Shown: positions 1 through 6,859, counted from the stretch's first letter. The stretch: DNA of 10,172 nt from Ktedonobacterales bacterium (GCA_025935235.1 JAICVT010000132.1:1-10172); one strand, 5' to 3'. The notes: generated by a model from the sequence alone, not told the origin. Numbers and translations are program-made.

Positions 1-986
1 AAGACGCCGACGCCGCAGTAGGCGTCCACCAGCGTCACAGCGGGGCCGCTGGGCAGCTCGGCCAGCGCCAGCCGCGCCATCACGTTGGCCTGCGCGGTGT
101 TGGTCTGGAAGAACGAGCTGGGGCGGATGCGGAAGCGCGCGTCGCCCAACTCCTCCTCCATCGTCTCATCGTGGATCACCAGCCCAGCGGCCTCCAGACG
201 GTCGCGGGTGGCGGGCAGGGGCGCAGGCTGGATGAGCATTTGCCCGGTCGCCACACCAACGCGCACGAGCGCCTGTGGCGGGCGCTGCGGCTCTTGCGCC
301 AGCGTCGCCAGCGCCGTGTTGATGGCTGGCTGGGCGATGGGGCAATCGCTCAGCGGGATCAGCCGCCGCGTGCCGCGCGCTGCCAGCCCGATGCGCCCCA
401 CGCGATCGACGCCGAAGCGCATATGGTTGCGATAGTTCCATGGCGGCTCGCAGCCGATGGCGGGCCGCACGGGCGGCTCCGCGAAGCCAGCGCCGCGCAG
501 CAGGTCGCGCACGCGCTCGGTCTTCCAGGTGAGCTGCGCGGGATAGGCCATCTGCTGGAGCTGGCAGCCGCCGCACTGGCCAAAGACCGGACAGCGCGGC
601 ATCACGCGCTCTGGCGCTGGCTCGGCCACCCGCGTCAGCCGCGCGATGGGCGATGGTGTGTGGCGCGCGCGCCTGCGTCCGGGGCGCGACAGGCTCCAGC
701 TCACCTCTAGCTCCACCAGCTCGCCGGGCAGCGCGCCGACCACCTCGAAGGTCTCGAAGGCCGTGGTCGCAGCGCGCGGCTCCGGGCGCGCATCCCACGC
801 CGGGCCGTAGACCGCGCGCAGGTCGTCGTCGCTGGGCGGCGCGAGCGGCTGCGTCACGACGGCGCGGGCGGCGCCATCTGGCCCCAGCGCCTCCACGCGC
901 GCTAGATAGCGTCCCGTGACGAAGCGTCGCGCCTCAGGCGTCTCGGTTGTCGTCTCGCGTTGATCGGTGTCAGGCTGCGCTGTCAT
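1..986 (-). CDS. TrmA/RlmD-family RNA (uracil-C5-)-methyltransferase, 3' end cut by window edge
   Basis: SAM-dependent methyltransferase that makes 5-methyluridine in 23S rRNA or tRNA. Seen: 328 codons without a stop, running off the left edge. Residues 22-120 look like an N-terminal TRAM RNA-binding domain ending in an LPGE-type turn (87-90) and a PSPIAR-like segment. The [4Fe-4S] motif C-x5-C-G-G-C gives C132, C138 and C141, with C215 as the likely fourth ligand. RNMxF-like text is at 187-191, FFQTNTAQAN at 292-301 and the SAM-binding start DAYCGVGV at 321-328. The missing part (about 110-130 residues in typical members) would carry the catalytic Cys and Glu. A stretch at about 46-78 is extra relative to the usual TRAM domain. 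ATG 986 is preferred, but an in-frame ATG at 992 is equally possible because neither has a strong Shine-Dalgarno. The paralogue (RlmD, RlmCD or TrmA-like) cannot be decided here. Confidence 0.93.
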   Translation of the reverse strand, partial: MTAQPDTDQRETTTETPEARRFVTGRYLARVEALGPDGAARAVVTQPLAPPSDDDLRAVYGPAWDARPEPRAATTAFETFEVVGALPGELVELEVSWSLSRPGRRRARHTPSPIARLTRVAEPAPERVMPRCPVFGQCGGCQLQQMAYPAQLTWKTERVRDLLRGAGFAEPPVRPAIGCEPPWNYRNHMRFGVDRVGRIGLAARGTRRLIPLSDCPIAQPAINTALATLAQEPQRPPQALVRVGVATGQMLIQPAPLPATRDRLEAAGLVIHDETMEEELGDARFRIRPSSFFQTNTAQANVMARLALAELPSGPAVTLVDAYCGVGV

Positions 987-1041
987 ATCCATCCAGGTCG
1001 CGTCGCATGCGCGTTATCAGCGGTATCATAGAGCCGCGCGC

Positions 1042-1050
1042 AGTATACCA
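1042..1050 (-). promoter_or_regulatory. Extended -10 promoter candidate for the methyltransferase gene
   Basis: On the minus strand this reads TGGTATACT, an extended -10 (TGn followed by TATACT, five of six to consensus). No -35 is seen at 17 bases, which extended -10 promoters can tolerate. Transcription would start near 1035, giving a leader of about 45-50 bases. A second -10-like hexamer, TATGAT, lies at 1025-1030 on the same strand. Confidence 0.5.
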
Positions 1051-1076
1051 TCTGGTGGGCGGGCAGGCGCCGATGT

Positions 1077-1133
1077 GGGCGTACGTGTCGCGGGCTCAAC
1101 CATTGCCATTATGGCAACGGTTGATGTACGCCC
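1077..1133. repeat. Nested inverted repeat upstream of the GNAT gene
   Basis: The inner arms 1096-1108 and 1112-1124 pair over 13 positions with one mismatch (A1102/C1118) around a three-base centre (TTA). The outer arms 1077-1084 (GGGCGTAC) and 1126-1133 (GTACGCCC) are perfect 8-base complements. An 11-base bulge on the left and one base on the right separate the two levels. The element ends 40 bases before the GNAT start and is upstream of both neighbouring genes, so it is not a terminator for either. It could be an operator for a dimeric regulator or a structured 5' leader of the GNAT mRNA. Confidence 0.6.
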
Positions 1134-1173
1134 AGGTTTGACACTCTGTCGTTCATTGGAAAGCGGGAGAACG

Positions 1174-1749
1174 ATGAGCGACACATATACGCCGCAAGAT
1201 CAGCAGCATCAGCCAGCCCACCGCGCCGCGCTGGCGGCGATCTTCGGCGCGCAGCGCACCGAGCGACTGGCGCTGCGGCGGCTGCGCGCGGACGATGGCG
1301 CCGCGATGTTCGCCATCCACGGCGATCCCGCGACCTATCGCCACAAGCCCAGCTCCGTCTCGCCGAGCCTGGCTGACAGCGAAGAGACGCTGCGCGCGTG
1401 GCTGCGCCAGTGGGAGGCCGAGGGCTTTGGCTATTGGGCAATCACGCTGGCTGGCGCGCAGGAGATCATCGGTTTTGGCGGCGTGCGGCGCATGGTCTGG
1501 CGCGACCGCGACATCGCCAACATCTACTATCGCTACATGCCGCGCGCCTGGGGCCACGGCTACGCTCCCGAGATGGCGCGCCGCGCTGTGGCGCTGGCCC
1601 GCGCGCATCTGCCGCGCCTGCCTGTTGTGGCCCGCGTGGGTGGGGTCAACCCCGCGTCGCAGCGCGTCGCCGAGCGCGCCGGACTCCCGCGCCGCGCCGA
1701 CCTGGACGATGATGAGTACCTGATCTATGCGCTGGGCTGGGACGCTTGA
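1174..1749 (+). CDS. GNAT family N-acetyltransferase, RimJ/RimL-like (Acetyltransf_3)
   Basis: Predicted cytoplasmic acetyl-CoA-dependent N-acetyltransferase of 191 residues; the substrate (protein N-terminus, amino acid or small amine) cannot be read from sequence. Seen: the TERLALRRLRADD opening strand and helix at 29-41, typical of RimJ/RimL proteins; a central strand with IIGFGGVRR at 98-106; the acetyl-CoA pyrophosphate loop RAWGHGYAPE at 124-133; and NPASQRVAERAGL at 159-171, the usual beta-bulge/helix where the family has N-x-x-S-x-R-V. The first 26 residues are Gln/His/Ala-rich and look like a disordered extension. ATG 1174 is chosen because GGGAGA ends just upstream; the frame stays open further upstream only through the repeat region. 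It converges with the Nudix gene, with 11 bases between the stops. Confidence 0.9.
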   Translation: MSDTYTPQDQQHQPAHRAALAAIFGAQRTERLALRRLRADDGAAMFAIHGDPATYRHKPSSVSPSLADSEETLRAWLRQWEAEGFGYWAITLAGAQEIIGFGGVRRMVWRDRDIANIYYRYMPRAWGHGYAPEMARRAVALARAHLPRLPVVARVGGVNPASQRVAERAGLPRRADLDDDEYLIYALGWDA

Positions 1750-1760
1750 TCTCCTCCGAT

Positions 1761-2240
1761 CTACGCGCCATCGCCCGCGCGGAGCCGCTGATATTGCTCG
1801 GAGGCGAGGAAGAGCGGCAGGAAGAAGCGCGCACTGATGCCCAGATTGAGCGCGGGGATGCGCGCCGGATCGGTGAACTCCATCGCGTCGCCCTCGCCCA
1901 GGATCACATCATCCTGGCGGGCGGACGTGCGCGCGCAGTAGACGTGCCACTCGGCCAGCGCGCCAGAGCCGCTGCTGGATGGCCGCAGCCCCTGCCAGAA
2001 GAGCGTTAGCGGCCCCGCGACGCGCAGCCCCGTCTCCTCCAACAGCTCGCGCCGCGCCGCCTGCTCTGGCGACTCGCCCGGCTCGATGCCGCCGCCCGGC
2101 ATGCTCCACTGTCCCGGCGAGACAGCCGCCTCTCTGCCGCGCAATTGCATGAGCAGCCAGCCACGCGCATCCACCAGCAGCACGCCCGCCACCCGCCGCT
2201 CGATCACCTGATCCGCCTGATAGGCTGGTTCACTCGTCAC
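1761..2240 (-). CDS. Nudix (NUDIX) hydrolase
   Basis: Hydrolyses a nucleoside diphosphate linked to another moiety; the substrate is unknown (8-oxo-dGTP-type, ADP-ribose-type and others are possible). The 159-residue protein has a complete Nudix box at residues 50-72: G50, E56, R64-E65, E68-E69 and G71, matching G-x5-E-x7-R-E-U-x-E-E-x-G-U. The catalytic metal-binding glutamates are therefore intact. The strand before the box (SPGQWSMPGGG) is typical. The start is taken as GTG 2240 because AGGAG lies about 8 bases upstream on the minus strand. The reading frame stays open to 2459, but that would add 73 residues unlike the family and run through the promoter. It diverges from the oxidoreductase gene and converges with the GNAT gene. 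Confidence 0.93.
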   Translation of the reverse strand: MTSEPAYQADQVIERRVAGVLLVDARGWLLMQLRGREAAVSPGQWSMPGGGIEPGESPEQAARRELLEETGLRVAGPLTLFWQGLRPSSSGSGALAEWHVYCARTSARQDDVILGEGDAMEFTDPARIPALNLGISARFFLPLFLASEQYQRLRAGDGA

Positions 2241-2284
2241 GGTGTTCGCTCCTGCGACTCCTGAATTTGGCCCATATCTTTTTG

Positions 2285-2312
2285 AGTGTACCACCGGCTG
2301 GCCGCCTTGCAA
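2285..2312 (-). promoter_or_regulatory. Sigma70-type promoter candidate for the Nudix gene
   Basis: On the minus strand TTGCAA (2307-2312) is followed after 16 bases by TACACT (2285-2290); each matches four of six consensus positions. Transcription would begin near 2277, about 35-40 bases before the GTG start, with two AGGAG motifs in the leader. The position fits the chosen start well. Confidence 0.45.
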
Positions 2313-2315
2313 GCG

Positions 2316-2331
2316 CGTGTAACCGTGTAAC
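2316..2331. repeat. Perfect tandem octamer in the divergent promoter region
   Basis: The 8-base unit CGTGTAAC occurs twice head to tail (2316-2323, 2324-2331), four bases from the -35-like TTGCAA of the Nudix promoter. It lies in the 196-base gap between two divergent genes, where a regulator binding direct repeats could act on either. No matching repeat was seen elsewhere in the window. Confidence 0.5.
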
Positions 2332-2436
2332 GAAGTCTCGCGCGTCCCGCGACCGTCTGGCATGTTGGCTGCGGCCTCACGCCCGGCGCTCGCTGGAAGC
2401 GCCCCGAGAGCGATGGGCGGGATTGGAGCGCGAACG

Positions 2437-3315
2437 ATGAAACTGGGATTCCATCTCAACGACTTCGACTGGGCGGGCGGCGCCGCTCAACTCGGTTCGA
2501 CACTGGCGCAGATCGCCCGCGCGGGCGACGAGGCCGGGTTTGACCGCATCGGTGTGGCGGATCACTTCTGGCGCAGCCACTACATGGGCAGCGTCGAGGG
2601 GCCGGAACTGGAGTGCTACACCACGCTGGGTTTCCTGGCGGCGAGCACGCAGCGGGCGAAACTGACGGCGATGGTGACGGCGGCGACCTATCGCCAGCCG
2701 GGTCTGCTGGCCAAGATCGTGACGACGCTGGATGTGCTCTCAGGTGGCCGCGCCTGGCTCGGCATCGGCGCCGGAGACTATGAGGCGGAGGCGCGCGGAC
2801 TTGGCCTGCCCTTCCCACCGCTCAAAGAGCGCTTCGAGCGGCTGGAGGAGACGCTGCATATCTGCCTCCAGATGTGGGATGGCGAGCATGGAGACGACCG
2901 ACCCTACCAGGGCCAGCATTACCACCTGGAGCGCACACTCAACGCGCCGCAGAGCCTCACGCGCCCGCACCCGCCGATTCTGCTGGGTGGCAGCGGCGAG
3001 AAGACGCTGCGTCTGGTGGCGCGCTACGCCGATGCCTGCAACATCCGCCCCGGCCCTGACATCCCGCAGAAGCTGGAGACGCTGCGTCGCTTCTGCGATG
3101 AGGAGCGACGGGACTACGACGCCATCGAGAAGACAGCGCCCTTCGCGTTTGACGTGGGGGAGAACGGCGAGACGGTCGGCGAGCTGCTGGGGCGGCTGCG
3201 CTGGCTGGCCGGCATGGGCATCCAGACGGTGATCGGCTTTGTCCCACGCGTGGACCGCATCACCCCGCTGGAGATCCTGGGGCGCGAGGTCATCCCGGCT
3301 GTCGCAGACTGGTAG
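2437..3315 (+). CDS. LLM-class F420-dependent oxidoreductase, Rv1855c-like
   Basis: Bacterial luciferase-like TIM-barrel flavin/F420 enzyme, cytoplasmic, probably using reduced coenzyme F420 for hydride transfer; the substrate is unknown. The 292-residue length is normal for the family. Seen: first strand LGFHLNDFDW (3-12); helix and strand with AGDEAGFDRIGVADHFW (29-45), where the family has the acidic/His active-site edge; TLGFLAASTQRAKLTAMVTA (63-82); the barrel strand with LSGGRAWLGIGAGDYEAEARGLGLPFP (101-127), the strongest family signature; and PPILLGGSGEKTLRLVARYADACNI (179-203), the cofactor phosphate-binding turn. The pattern resembles the family described as Rv1855c-type F420 oxidoreductases. 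ATG 2437 follows GGAG at 2425-2428; the longer in-frame form from 2362 adds an unrelated Ala/Arg-rich stretch. The gene converges with the Eis-like gene. Confidence 0.92.
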   Translation: MKLGFHLNDFDWAGGAAQLGSTLAQIARAGDEAGFDRIGVADHFWRSHYMGSVEGPELECYTTLGFLAASTQRAKLTAMVTAATYRQPGLLAKIVTTLDVLSGGRAWLGIGAGDYEAEARGLGLPFPPLKERFERLEETLHICLQMWDGEHGDDRPYQGQHYHLERTLNAPQSLTRPHPPILLGGSGEKTLRLVARYADACNIRPGPDIPQKLETLRRFCDEERRDYDAIEKTAPFAFDVGENGETVGELLGRLRWLAGMGIQTVIGFVPRVDRITPLEILGREVIPAVADW

Positions 3316-3400
3316 CTCATTCGTGCTGTCTCACGCCCGCACCCTATCGCTCGCAGCATCTACAGCCCCCTTGCCAGCGCCAGATCGCCTGCCGCGGATT

Positions 3401-3421
3401 CCCCTCCCTGAAGGGGAGGGG
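3401..3421. terminator. GC-rich hairpin between converging genes
   Basis: The arms CCCCTCCC (3401-3408) and GGGAGGGG (3414-3421) form a perfect 8-base stem with a five-base loop TGAAG. It lies between the stops of the oxidoreductase (3315) and the Eis-like gene (3442), so it could end transcription from both sides. There is no T tract on either strand, so intrinsic termination is uncertain. The sequence type (a pyrimidine-rich arm followed by purine-rich G/A text to 3434) also looks like a dispersed GC-rich repeat found in many high-GC genomes. Confidence 0.5.
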
Positions 3422-3441
3422 GCAGGGGGAGAGGTCGCGCC

Positions 3442-4821
3442 TCATCCCAGCGGAATCGCCCACGACTCGCGCCTGGGGAAGAGCGTCGGCAGCAACGCCT
3501 TGGCGACGCCCTCCGCCCAGACATCCGGGAAGGCGTGGCGCAGCTCCGGCAGATCGTGATAGCCAAAGAGCAACTGCAAGAAGACGCCGGGCGGGAAGCC
3601 CGCATTGCCCTCACCCCAGATCGGCTTCTGCCAGTCGCCGACCTCCGCCAGCCTGCCCTCGCGCCACGCCATGCGCAGCCCGCCGCGATAGAAGTCCAGC
3701 GCCAGCTCTCCCGTGTAGCCCGCGAAGGGCGAGGCGGCCAGTCGCCGCTCCAGCGCGGGCGCCAGCGTGCGCAGCAGCGCGGGCAGATCAGCCACGCGCA
3801 CGTACCAGGCGTAGGGATTGTTGAAGGGCTGCGTGTTGACCAGCGCGCGCAGCGCCGCGATCGCGGGATGCCCGGCGGGCAGCGCGAAGGCGAAGGTGTG
3901 CAGCGGTTGGCGGTCACCCAGCAGCAGCGCCGCCTCGCCCAGCCGCTGATAGGCGCGCAGCAGCGCGGGCAGCGCATCGAACCACAGGCCGGGGCGCAGC
4001 CATAGCCCGTAGATGTCGAACCGCCCCTCGAAGCCGCGCAGCCCGACCTGGGTGTAGCCTACCGTCGCGCCGCTGGCGTCCTCGATGACCTGCACGTTGG
4101 TGAACGTGTCGCCCAGCGGGTCGGCCTCCAGCGCGCCCCAGCGCCAGTAGCGCGCGTCAATCGGCGTCGAGACCAGCGCGCTGGCCCGCTCCTCGTCGTA
4201 GTAGCGCGCCACGGCATCCAGATCAGGCTCGGTGGCCGTACGCAGACGGAATGGCTCCGATTCCCCCTCCTTCGCCGCCGGAACCTCGGCCAGCGCCACG
4301 CGCACGCCGTTCTCCAGCTCGACGGCATACTCATAGCCGAACTGGCGATAGTACCACGCGATGCCCGTGATGACCTGCGCCAGATCGCCCTGCGCCTGGC
4401 TGCGCGCGTGGATCAGCCGGAAGACCTCGCGCACCAGCCCGCGCCGCCGATAGTCGGGCAGGCTGCCGACGATCTCTGGCCGCCCGACGGGGATGCGGAT
4501 GCCGTCGTATTCCCAGGCCTCGCTGAGCAGACACGTCGCCGCCACCATCTCACCGGTCGCGGTGTTCTCGACCAGCGCGAAGCCATCCTGGCCGATCAGT
4601 GGATGCCGCCCGCTAAACATGTCGCGCAGCCACGCGGCGATGCGCGTCCCTGGCGGGTCCTGCTCGCGGCGGCGAAAGACCAGACCATAGAAGGTTGACA
4701 GGCGCTCCAGGTCGGCGGCGGTGGACCAGCGCAGCAGCAGGCCATCGCCCAGCTCGCGGCGATACGCCGGGTCGGCCAGCGCCTCTATCTGCGCTGTCTG
4801 CGCGTCTTGTGGATCCGTCAT
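3442..4821 (-). CDS. Eis-like GNAT N-acetyltransferase (GNAT + second GNAT-like + SCP2-like domains)
   Basis: Predicted cytoplasmic acetyl-CoA-dependent acetyltransferase of the Eis family, whose mycobacterial member acetylates aminoglycosides and other amines; the substrate here is not known. The 459-residue protein is slightly longer than typical Eis (about 400-420). Domain 1 (about 25-180) has the acetyl-CoA loop DYRRRGLVREVF (123-134), preceded by the strand VGRPEIVGSLP, and the Y-x-x-F-G-Y element at 158-163 where Eis has its general-acid tyrosine. Domain 2 (about 185-345) is a degenerate GNAT-like fold. Domain 3 (about 346-459) resembles the SCP2-like end, with FPPGVFLQLLFGYHDLPELR at 409-428 and LLPTLFP at 443-449. 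In Eis the C-terminal carboxylate takes part in catalysis; here the chain ends PLG. ATG 4821 is chosen for the strong AAGGAGG about 8 bases upstream, which would fall inside the coding region if the GTG at 4839 were used. Confidence 0.88.
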   Translation of the reverse strand: MTDPQDAQTAQIEALADPAYRRELGDGLLLRWSTAADLERLSTFYGLVFRRREQDPPGTRIAAWLRDMFSGRHPLIGQDGFALVENTATGEMVAATCLLSEAWEYDGIRIPVGRPEIVGSLPDYRRRGLVREVFRLIHARSQAQGDLAQVITGIAWYYRQFGYEYAVELENGVRVALAEVPAAKEGESEPFRLRTATEPDLDAVARYYDEERASALVSTPIDARYWRWGALEADPLGDTFTNVQVIEDASGATVGYTQVGLRGFEGRFDIYGLWLRPGLWFDALPALLRAYQRLGEAALLLGDRQPLHTFAFALPAGHPAIAALRALVNTQPFNNPYAWYVRVADLPALLRTLAPALERRLAASPFAGYTGELALDFYRGGLRMAWREGRLAEVGDWQKPIWGEGNAGFPPGVFLQLLFGYHDLPELRHAFPDVWAEGVAKALLPTLFPRRESWAIPLG

Positions 4822-4940
4822 GCGCCCCTCCTTCCGCACGCGCTTCCGCTCGGACTTCCGCTCGCGTGCGCCTCGTCAGTATGGCACAGGGATGCGGCCA
4901 CAATATGCGGGAGCGACGGAGTCATCCACAGGCGAGCGCC

Positions 4941-4961
4941 GACAACTCCGGACAATTCCGG
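4941..4961. repeat. Tandem decamer overlapping a CCGG inverted repeat
   Basis: GACAACTCCG (4941-4950) is followed directly by GACAATTCCG (4951-4960), a decamer pair differing at one base. Across the junction CCGGA (4948-4952) and TCCGG (4957-4961) form a perfect inverted repeat around CAAT. An A/T-rich patch follows at once (4963-4980). The 10-base period matches one DNA turn, so this is a plausible regulator-binding site about 130 bases upstream of the Eis-like start. Confidence 0.4.
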
Positions 4962-5021
4962 TCAAAATTTGGGACTTTTGTGAACGCTCATAGCCTGTTC
5001 GGTCTAGATACTGGCAGGTTC

Positions 5022-5050
5022 GTGACCGGCTGAGCGACCAGTGATATATG
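5022..5050 (+). promoter_or_regulatory. Weak promoter candidate for the four-TM gene
   Basis: GTGACC (5022-5027) and TATATG (5045-5050) are 17 bases apart, each four of six to the sigma70 consensus. If used, the leader would be about 265 bases long. No better pair was found closer to the gene, so this is only the least bad candidate. Confidence 0.2.
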
Positions 5051-5094
5051 CTTGCGGCATGCGAAATCAAGCGGACTAATGACCGCTCGCCAGC

Positions 5095-5137
5095 TACTTT
5101 ACATAGCGAGGCGTACTGACGGGTAGTTTACAGGGCG
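5095..5137. repeat. Pair of TA[C/G]TTTACA direct repeats 29 bases apart
   Basis: TACTTTACATAGCG (5095-5108) and TAGTTTACAGGGCG (5124-5137) agree at 11 of 14 positions with the same orientation and a 29-base offset, close to three helical turns. They sit in the A/T-richer part of the divergent region. Similar half-sites on one face of the helix are typical of operator pairs, though chance similarity is possible. Confidence 0.3.
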
Positions 5138-5185
5138 CGTGCGAGGTGGCTATGCTTCCCACATTCTGGTTCAGCGCCCGACATA

Positions 5186-5234
5186 CGCCTGCAGGCGCCG
5201 CGCATGTCAGGCGCGCATGATCGCCAGATCGCCA
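5186..5234. repeat. 12-base palindrome and tandem octamer
   Basis: CGCCTGCAGGCG (5186-5197) is a perfect 12-base palindrome, flanked by GACAT (5180-5184) and its complement ATGTC (5204-5208). Just downstream GATCGCCA is repeated twice head to tail (5219-5234). This region would lie in the 5' leader or promoter of the four-TM gene. Confidence 0.35.
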
Positions 5235-5320
5235 CGAGCGCGCCCCAGATGTGGTGGGCGGTGTGGATGGGCGCATGTATCAGTGAGCAGTAAGCGAAGC
5301 ACAGGGAGGTAGTAATCTGT

Positions 5321-6802
5321 ATGGCTCAATCAGCGACCGGTGCGCTCCCCTATGGCGCGCCAGGCAGTGACCCGGCGACAGCCGCGCCCGGCGGCGCAAC
5401 GGCAAGCGCGCAAGAAGAGAAGGCGCTTCCGCTGCCGGGTTGGCTTGTGAAGCTCTACTTCATCTTCCCGGTGATTCTCTACCTCCCTGATGCGATCTTC
5501 AACTACTACGTCTACTCAGATGGCATCACGCAGCAGGCCGGTTCGCTGGCCGGTCAGGTGTTCTGGTCCATTGTCTGGGGCTTTGTGGCCGTGGGCGTCG
5601 TGGGCATGGCGTACCTGCTCTCGGTGCTGGCGCCGTGGCACTGGAGCCAGGGCCATCGCTTGCAGGCGTTCTTCTGCGGCGTGGGCGTGGTCGTCGCGAC
5701 GGTCATCACCACCTGGAATAGCCTGTCGTACCGCAGCGACCACTTCGTGCCGTTCAAGCCTGACCAGTGGGCGGCCTCGATCTTCCCGCAGTTGCAAACG
5801 CTCAACATCAGCATGACGATGGTGCTGGTCTCGGTCGCGCCGCCGTTCTGGGGCCTCTTCTGGGCCATCGTGCAGCCGACGCAGCGCCGCCGCGATCTGC
5901 GCCATCTGCAAGACACCTATGCCGAGCGCGTGCTGCGCACCCAGCAGGAAGCGCAGCTCAAGGCGATCCGCGCCGAGGCCAACGCCAAGGTGCGCGAGGC
6001 GCAGTTGCGCGGCATGGCGGCGACCGCCGTGGCGGCGCGCGGACAGGTGGCGGGCATCCTGGCGCAGCAGCGCAAGGGTGGCCAGGCAGTGGATGGCGCG
6101 GATGCCGGCGCGAGTGGCGAGACGCCCGCCATCGAGGCCGCGCCCGATGCCGAGCCGCTGCCTGCCATCGGCCCAGCGTTTGGCTCATCCATCAGCGCGC
6201 CTGATGTCGCGCCAGTGGACGCCGCGCCCGCCCCGCAGGAGCCAACACGCCTCTTCACATCCAACCGCCGCGAGCTGGCTGGCGCTGGGCGCAACGCCTC
6301 GCGCGAGATGTATAACCACGCGGCGCCTGTGACGGCTGCGGTGCGGCCAGAGCCGCAGGGCGCGCGCGCGGCGGTCTCGCAGCCCGCGCTGCTCAACGAC
6401 GCCATGCCTGCGACGCTGTCCGACGTGATGCCCGATACGCTGGCTGGCGTGGGTGACGCCGATGTGGCGACCTCGTGGCCGCCGCGGCCCCGGCCCAGCG
6501 TCGGCGCTGGCATCGCCGCCTTCTTTCCCAGTGACGCCGACGCCATGACTGGCACCACTGGCCCGCGTCCGGCCATCCGCCGGGGCGCCGAGCCAAGCCC
6601 GCTGCTGCGCACGATGAATGAGCCACACGCGCGCACCATCGAGCAGGTGGAAGAGGTGGTCAGCGAGCTGAAGGCTTCGGGCATCCAGCCGGTGCAGCGC
6701 GATGTCGTCGCCCGCCTGCAGGAGCGCTACGGCGTGGACGACTCCACCGCTCGCAAGATGGCCACCATCTATCGCACGGCCAAGAAAGAGCATCGCGGCT
6801 AG
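5321..6802 (+). CDS. Unrecognised four-TM protein with coiled coil, disordered linker and C-terminal HTH-like segment
   Basis: I do not recognise this 493-residue protein as a named family. Visible layout: residues 1-38 Ala/Pro/Gly-rich; four hydrophobic helices at about 41-65, 79-104, 115-134 and 162-185; a charged coiled coil at about 187-251 starting QRRRDLRHLQ; a long Ala/Pro/Asp-rich low-complexity linker at about 252-430; and a conserved-looking helical end at 437-490 (TIEQVEEVV..., then QRDVVARLQERYGVDDSTARKMATIYR). The end resembles a helix-turn-helix with V-x-x-x-L-x-x-x-Y-G-V-x-x-S-T-A-R spacing. The cluster of Arg after the fourth helix predicts a cytoplasmic C-terminus, so the putative HTH would face DNA or a cytosolic partner. 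The external loop 135-160 is aromatic-rich. The start follows GGGAGG at 5304-5309. A strong hairpin lies 58 bases after the stop, so it may be monocistronic. It could be a membrane-tethered regulator or a scaffold; neither is shown. Confidence 0.85.
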   Translation: MAQSATGALPYGAPGSDPATAAPGGATASAQEEKALPLPGWLVKLYFIFPVILYLPDAIFNYYVYSDGITQQAGSLAGQVFWSIVWGFVAVGVVGMAYLLSVLAPWHWSQGHRLQAFFCGVGVVVATVITTWNSLSYRSDHFVPFKPDQWAASIFPQLQTLNISMTMVLVSVAPPFWGLFWAIVQPTQRRRDLRHLQDTYAERVLRTQQEAQLKAIRAEANAKVREAQLRGMAATAVAARGQVAGILAQQRKGGQAVDGADAGASGETPAIEAAPDAEPLPAIGPAFGSSISAPDVAPVDAAPAPQEPTRLFTSNRRELAGAGRNASREMYNHAAPVTAAVRPEPQGARAAVSQPALLNDAMPATLSDVMPDTLAGVGDADVATSWPPRPRPSVGAGIAAFFPSDADAMTGTTGPRPAIRRGAEPSPLLRTMNEPHARTIEQVEEVVSELKASGIQPVQRDVVARLQERYGVDDSTARKMATIYRTAKKEHRG

Positions 6803-6859
6803 CGAGCGTCACGGCCATCCTGGCGGGCGAGCGCTGCTCAATAACCAGTCAGTACCAGT

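Larger units (their letters stand above)
4822..5320. other. Non-coding divergent region, no gene seen
   Basis: About 500 bases lie between the divergent starts of the Eis-like gene and the four-TM gene. GC is visibly lower than in the genes, especially at 4940-5110. Short ORFs exist on both strands but have no plausible ribosome binding site, composition or recognisable product. No tRNA fold or T-loop motif was found. The stretch must contain both promoters; several short repeats and palindromes (listed separately) suggest regulator binding. The right-hand mRNA may carry a long leader. The ribosome binding site of the four-TM gene is GGGAGG at 5304-5309, about 11 bases before ATG. Confidence 0.7.

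Noticed and set aside
166..798. 210-codon open frame antisense-phased within the methyltransferase
   Set aside because: It lies on the same strand in another frame, is Ala/Arg-rich with no domain, and the overlapping frame carries the full Fe-S and SAM motifs.
1138..1143. Perfect TTGACA -35 box before the GNAT gene
   Set aside because: No -10 at 16-18 bases (the position is the ribosome binding site), and transcription would start inside the coding region.
5094..5276. 60-codon minus-strand frame in the divergent gap
   Set aside because: No ribosome binding site and no recognisable product; low-complexity composition expected by chance.
5917..6684. 255-codon open frame on the minus strand under the four-TM gene
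   Set aside because: The Ser/Ala/Gly-rich product has no domain or plausible start signal; it is an effect of high GC and the low-complexity linker opposite.
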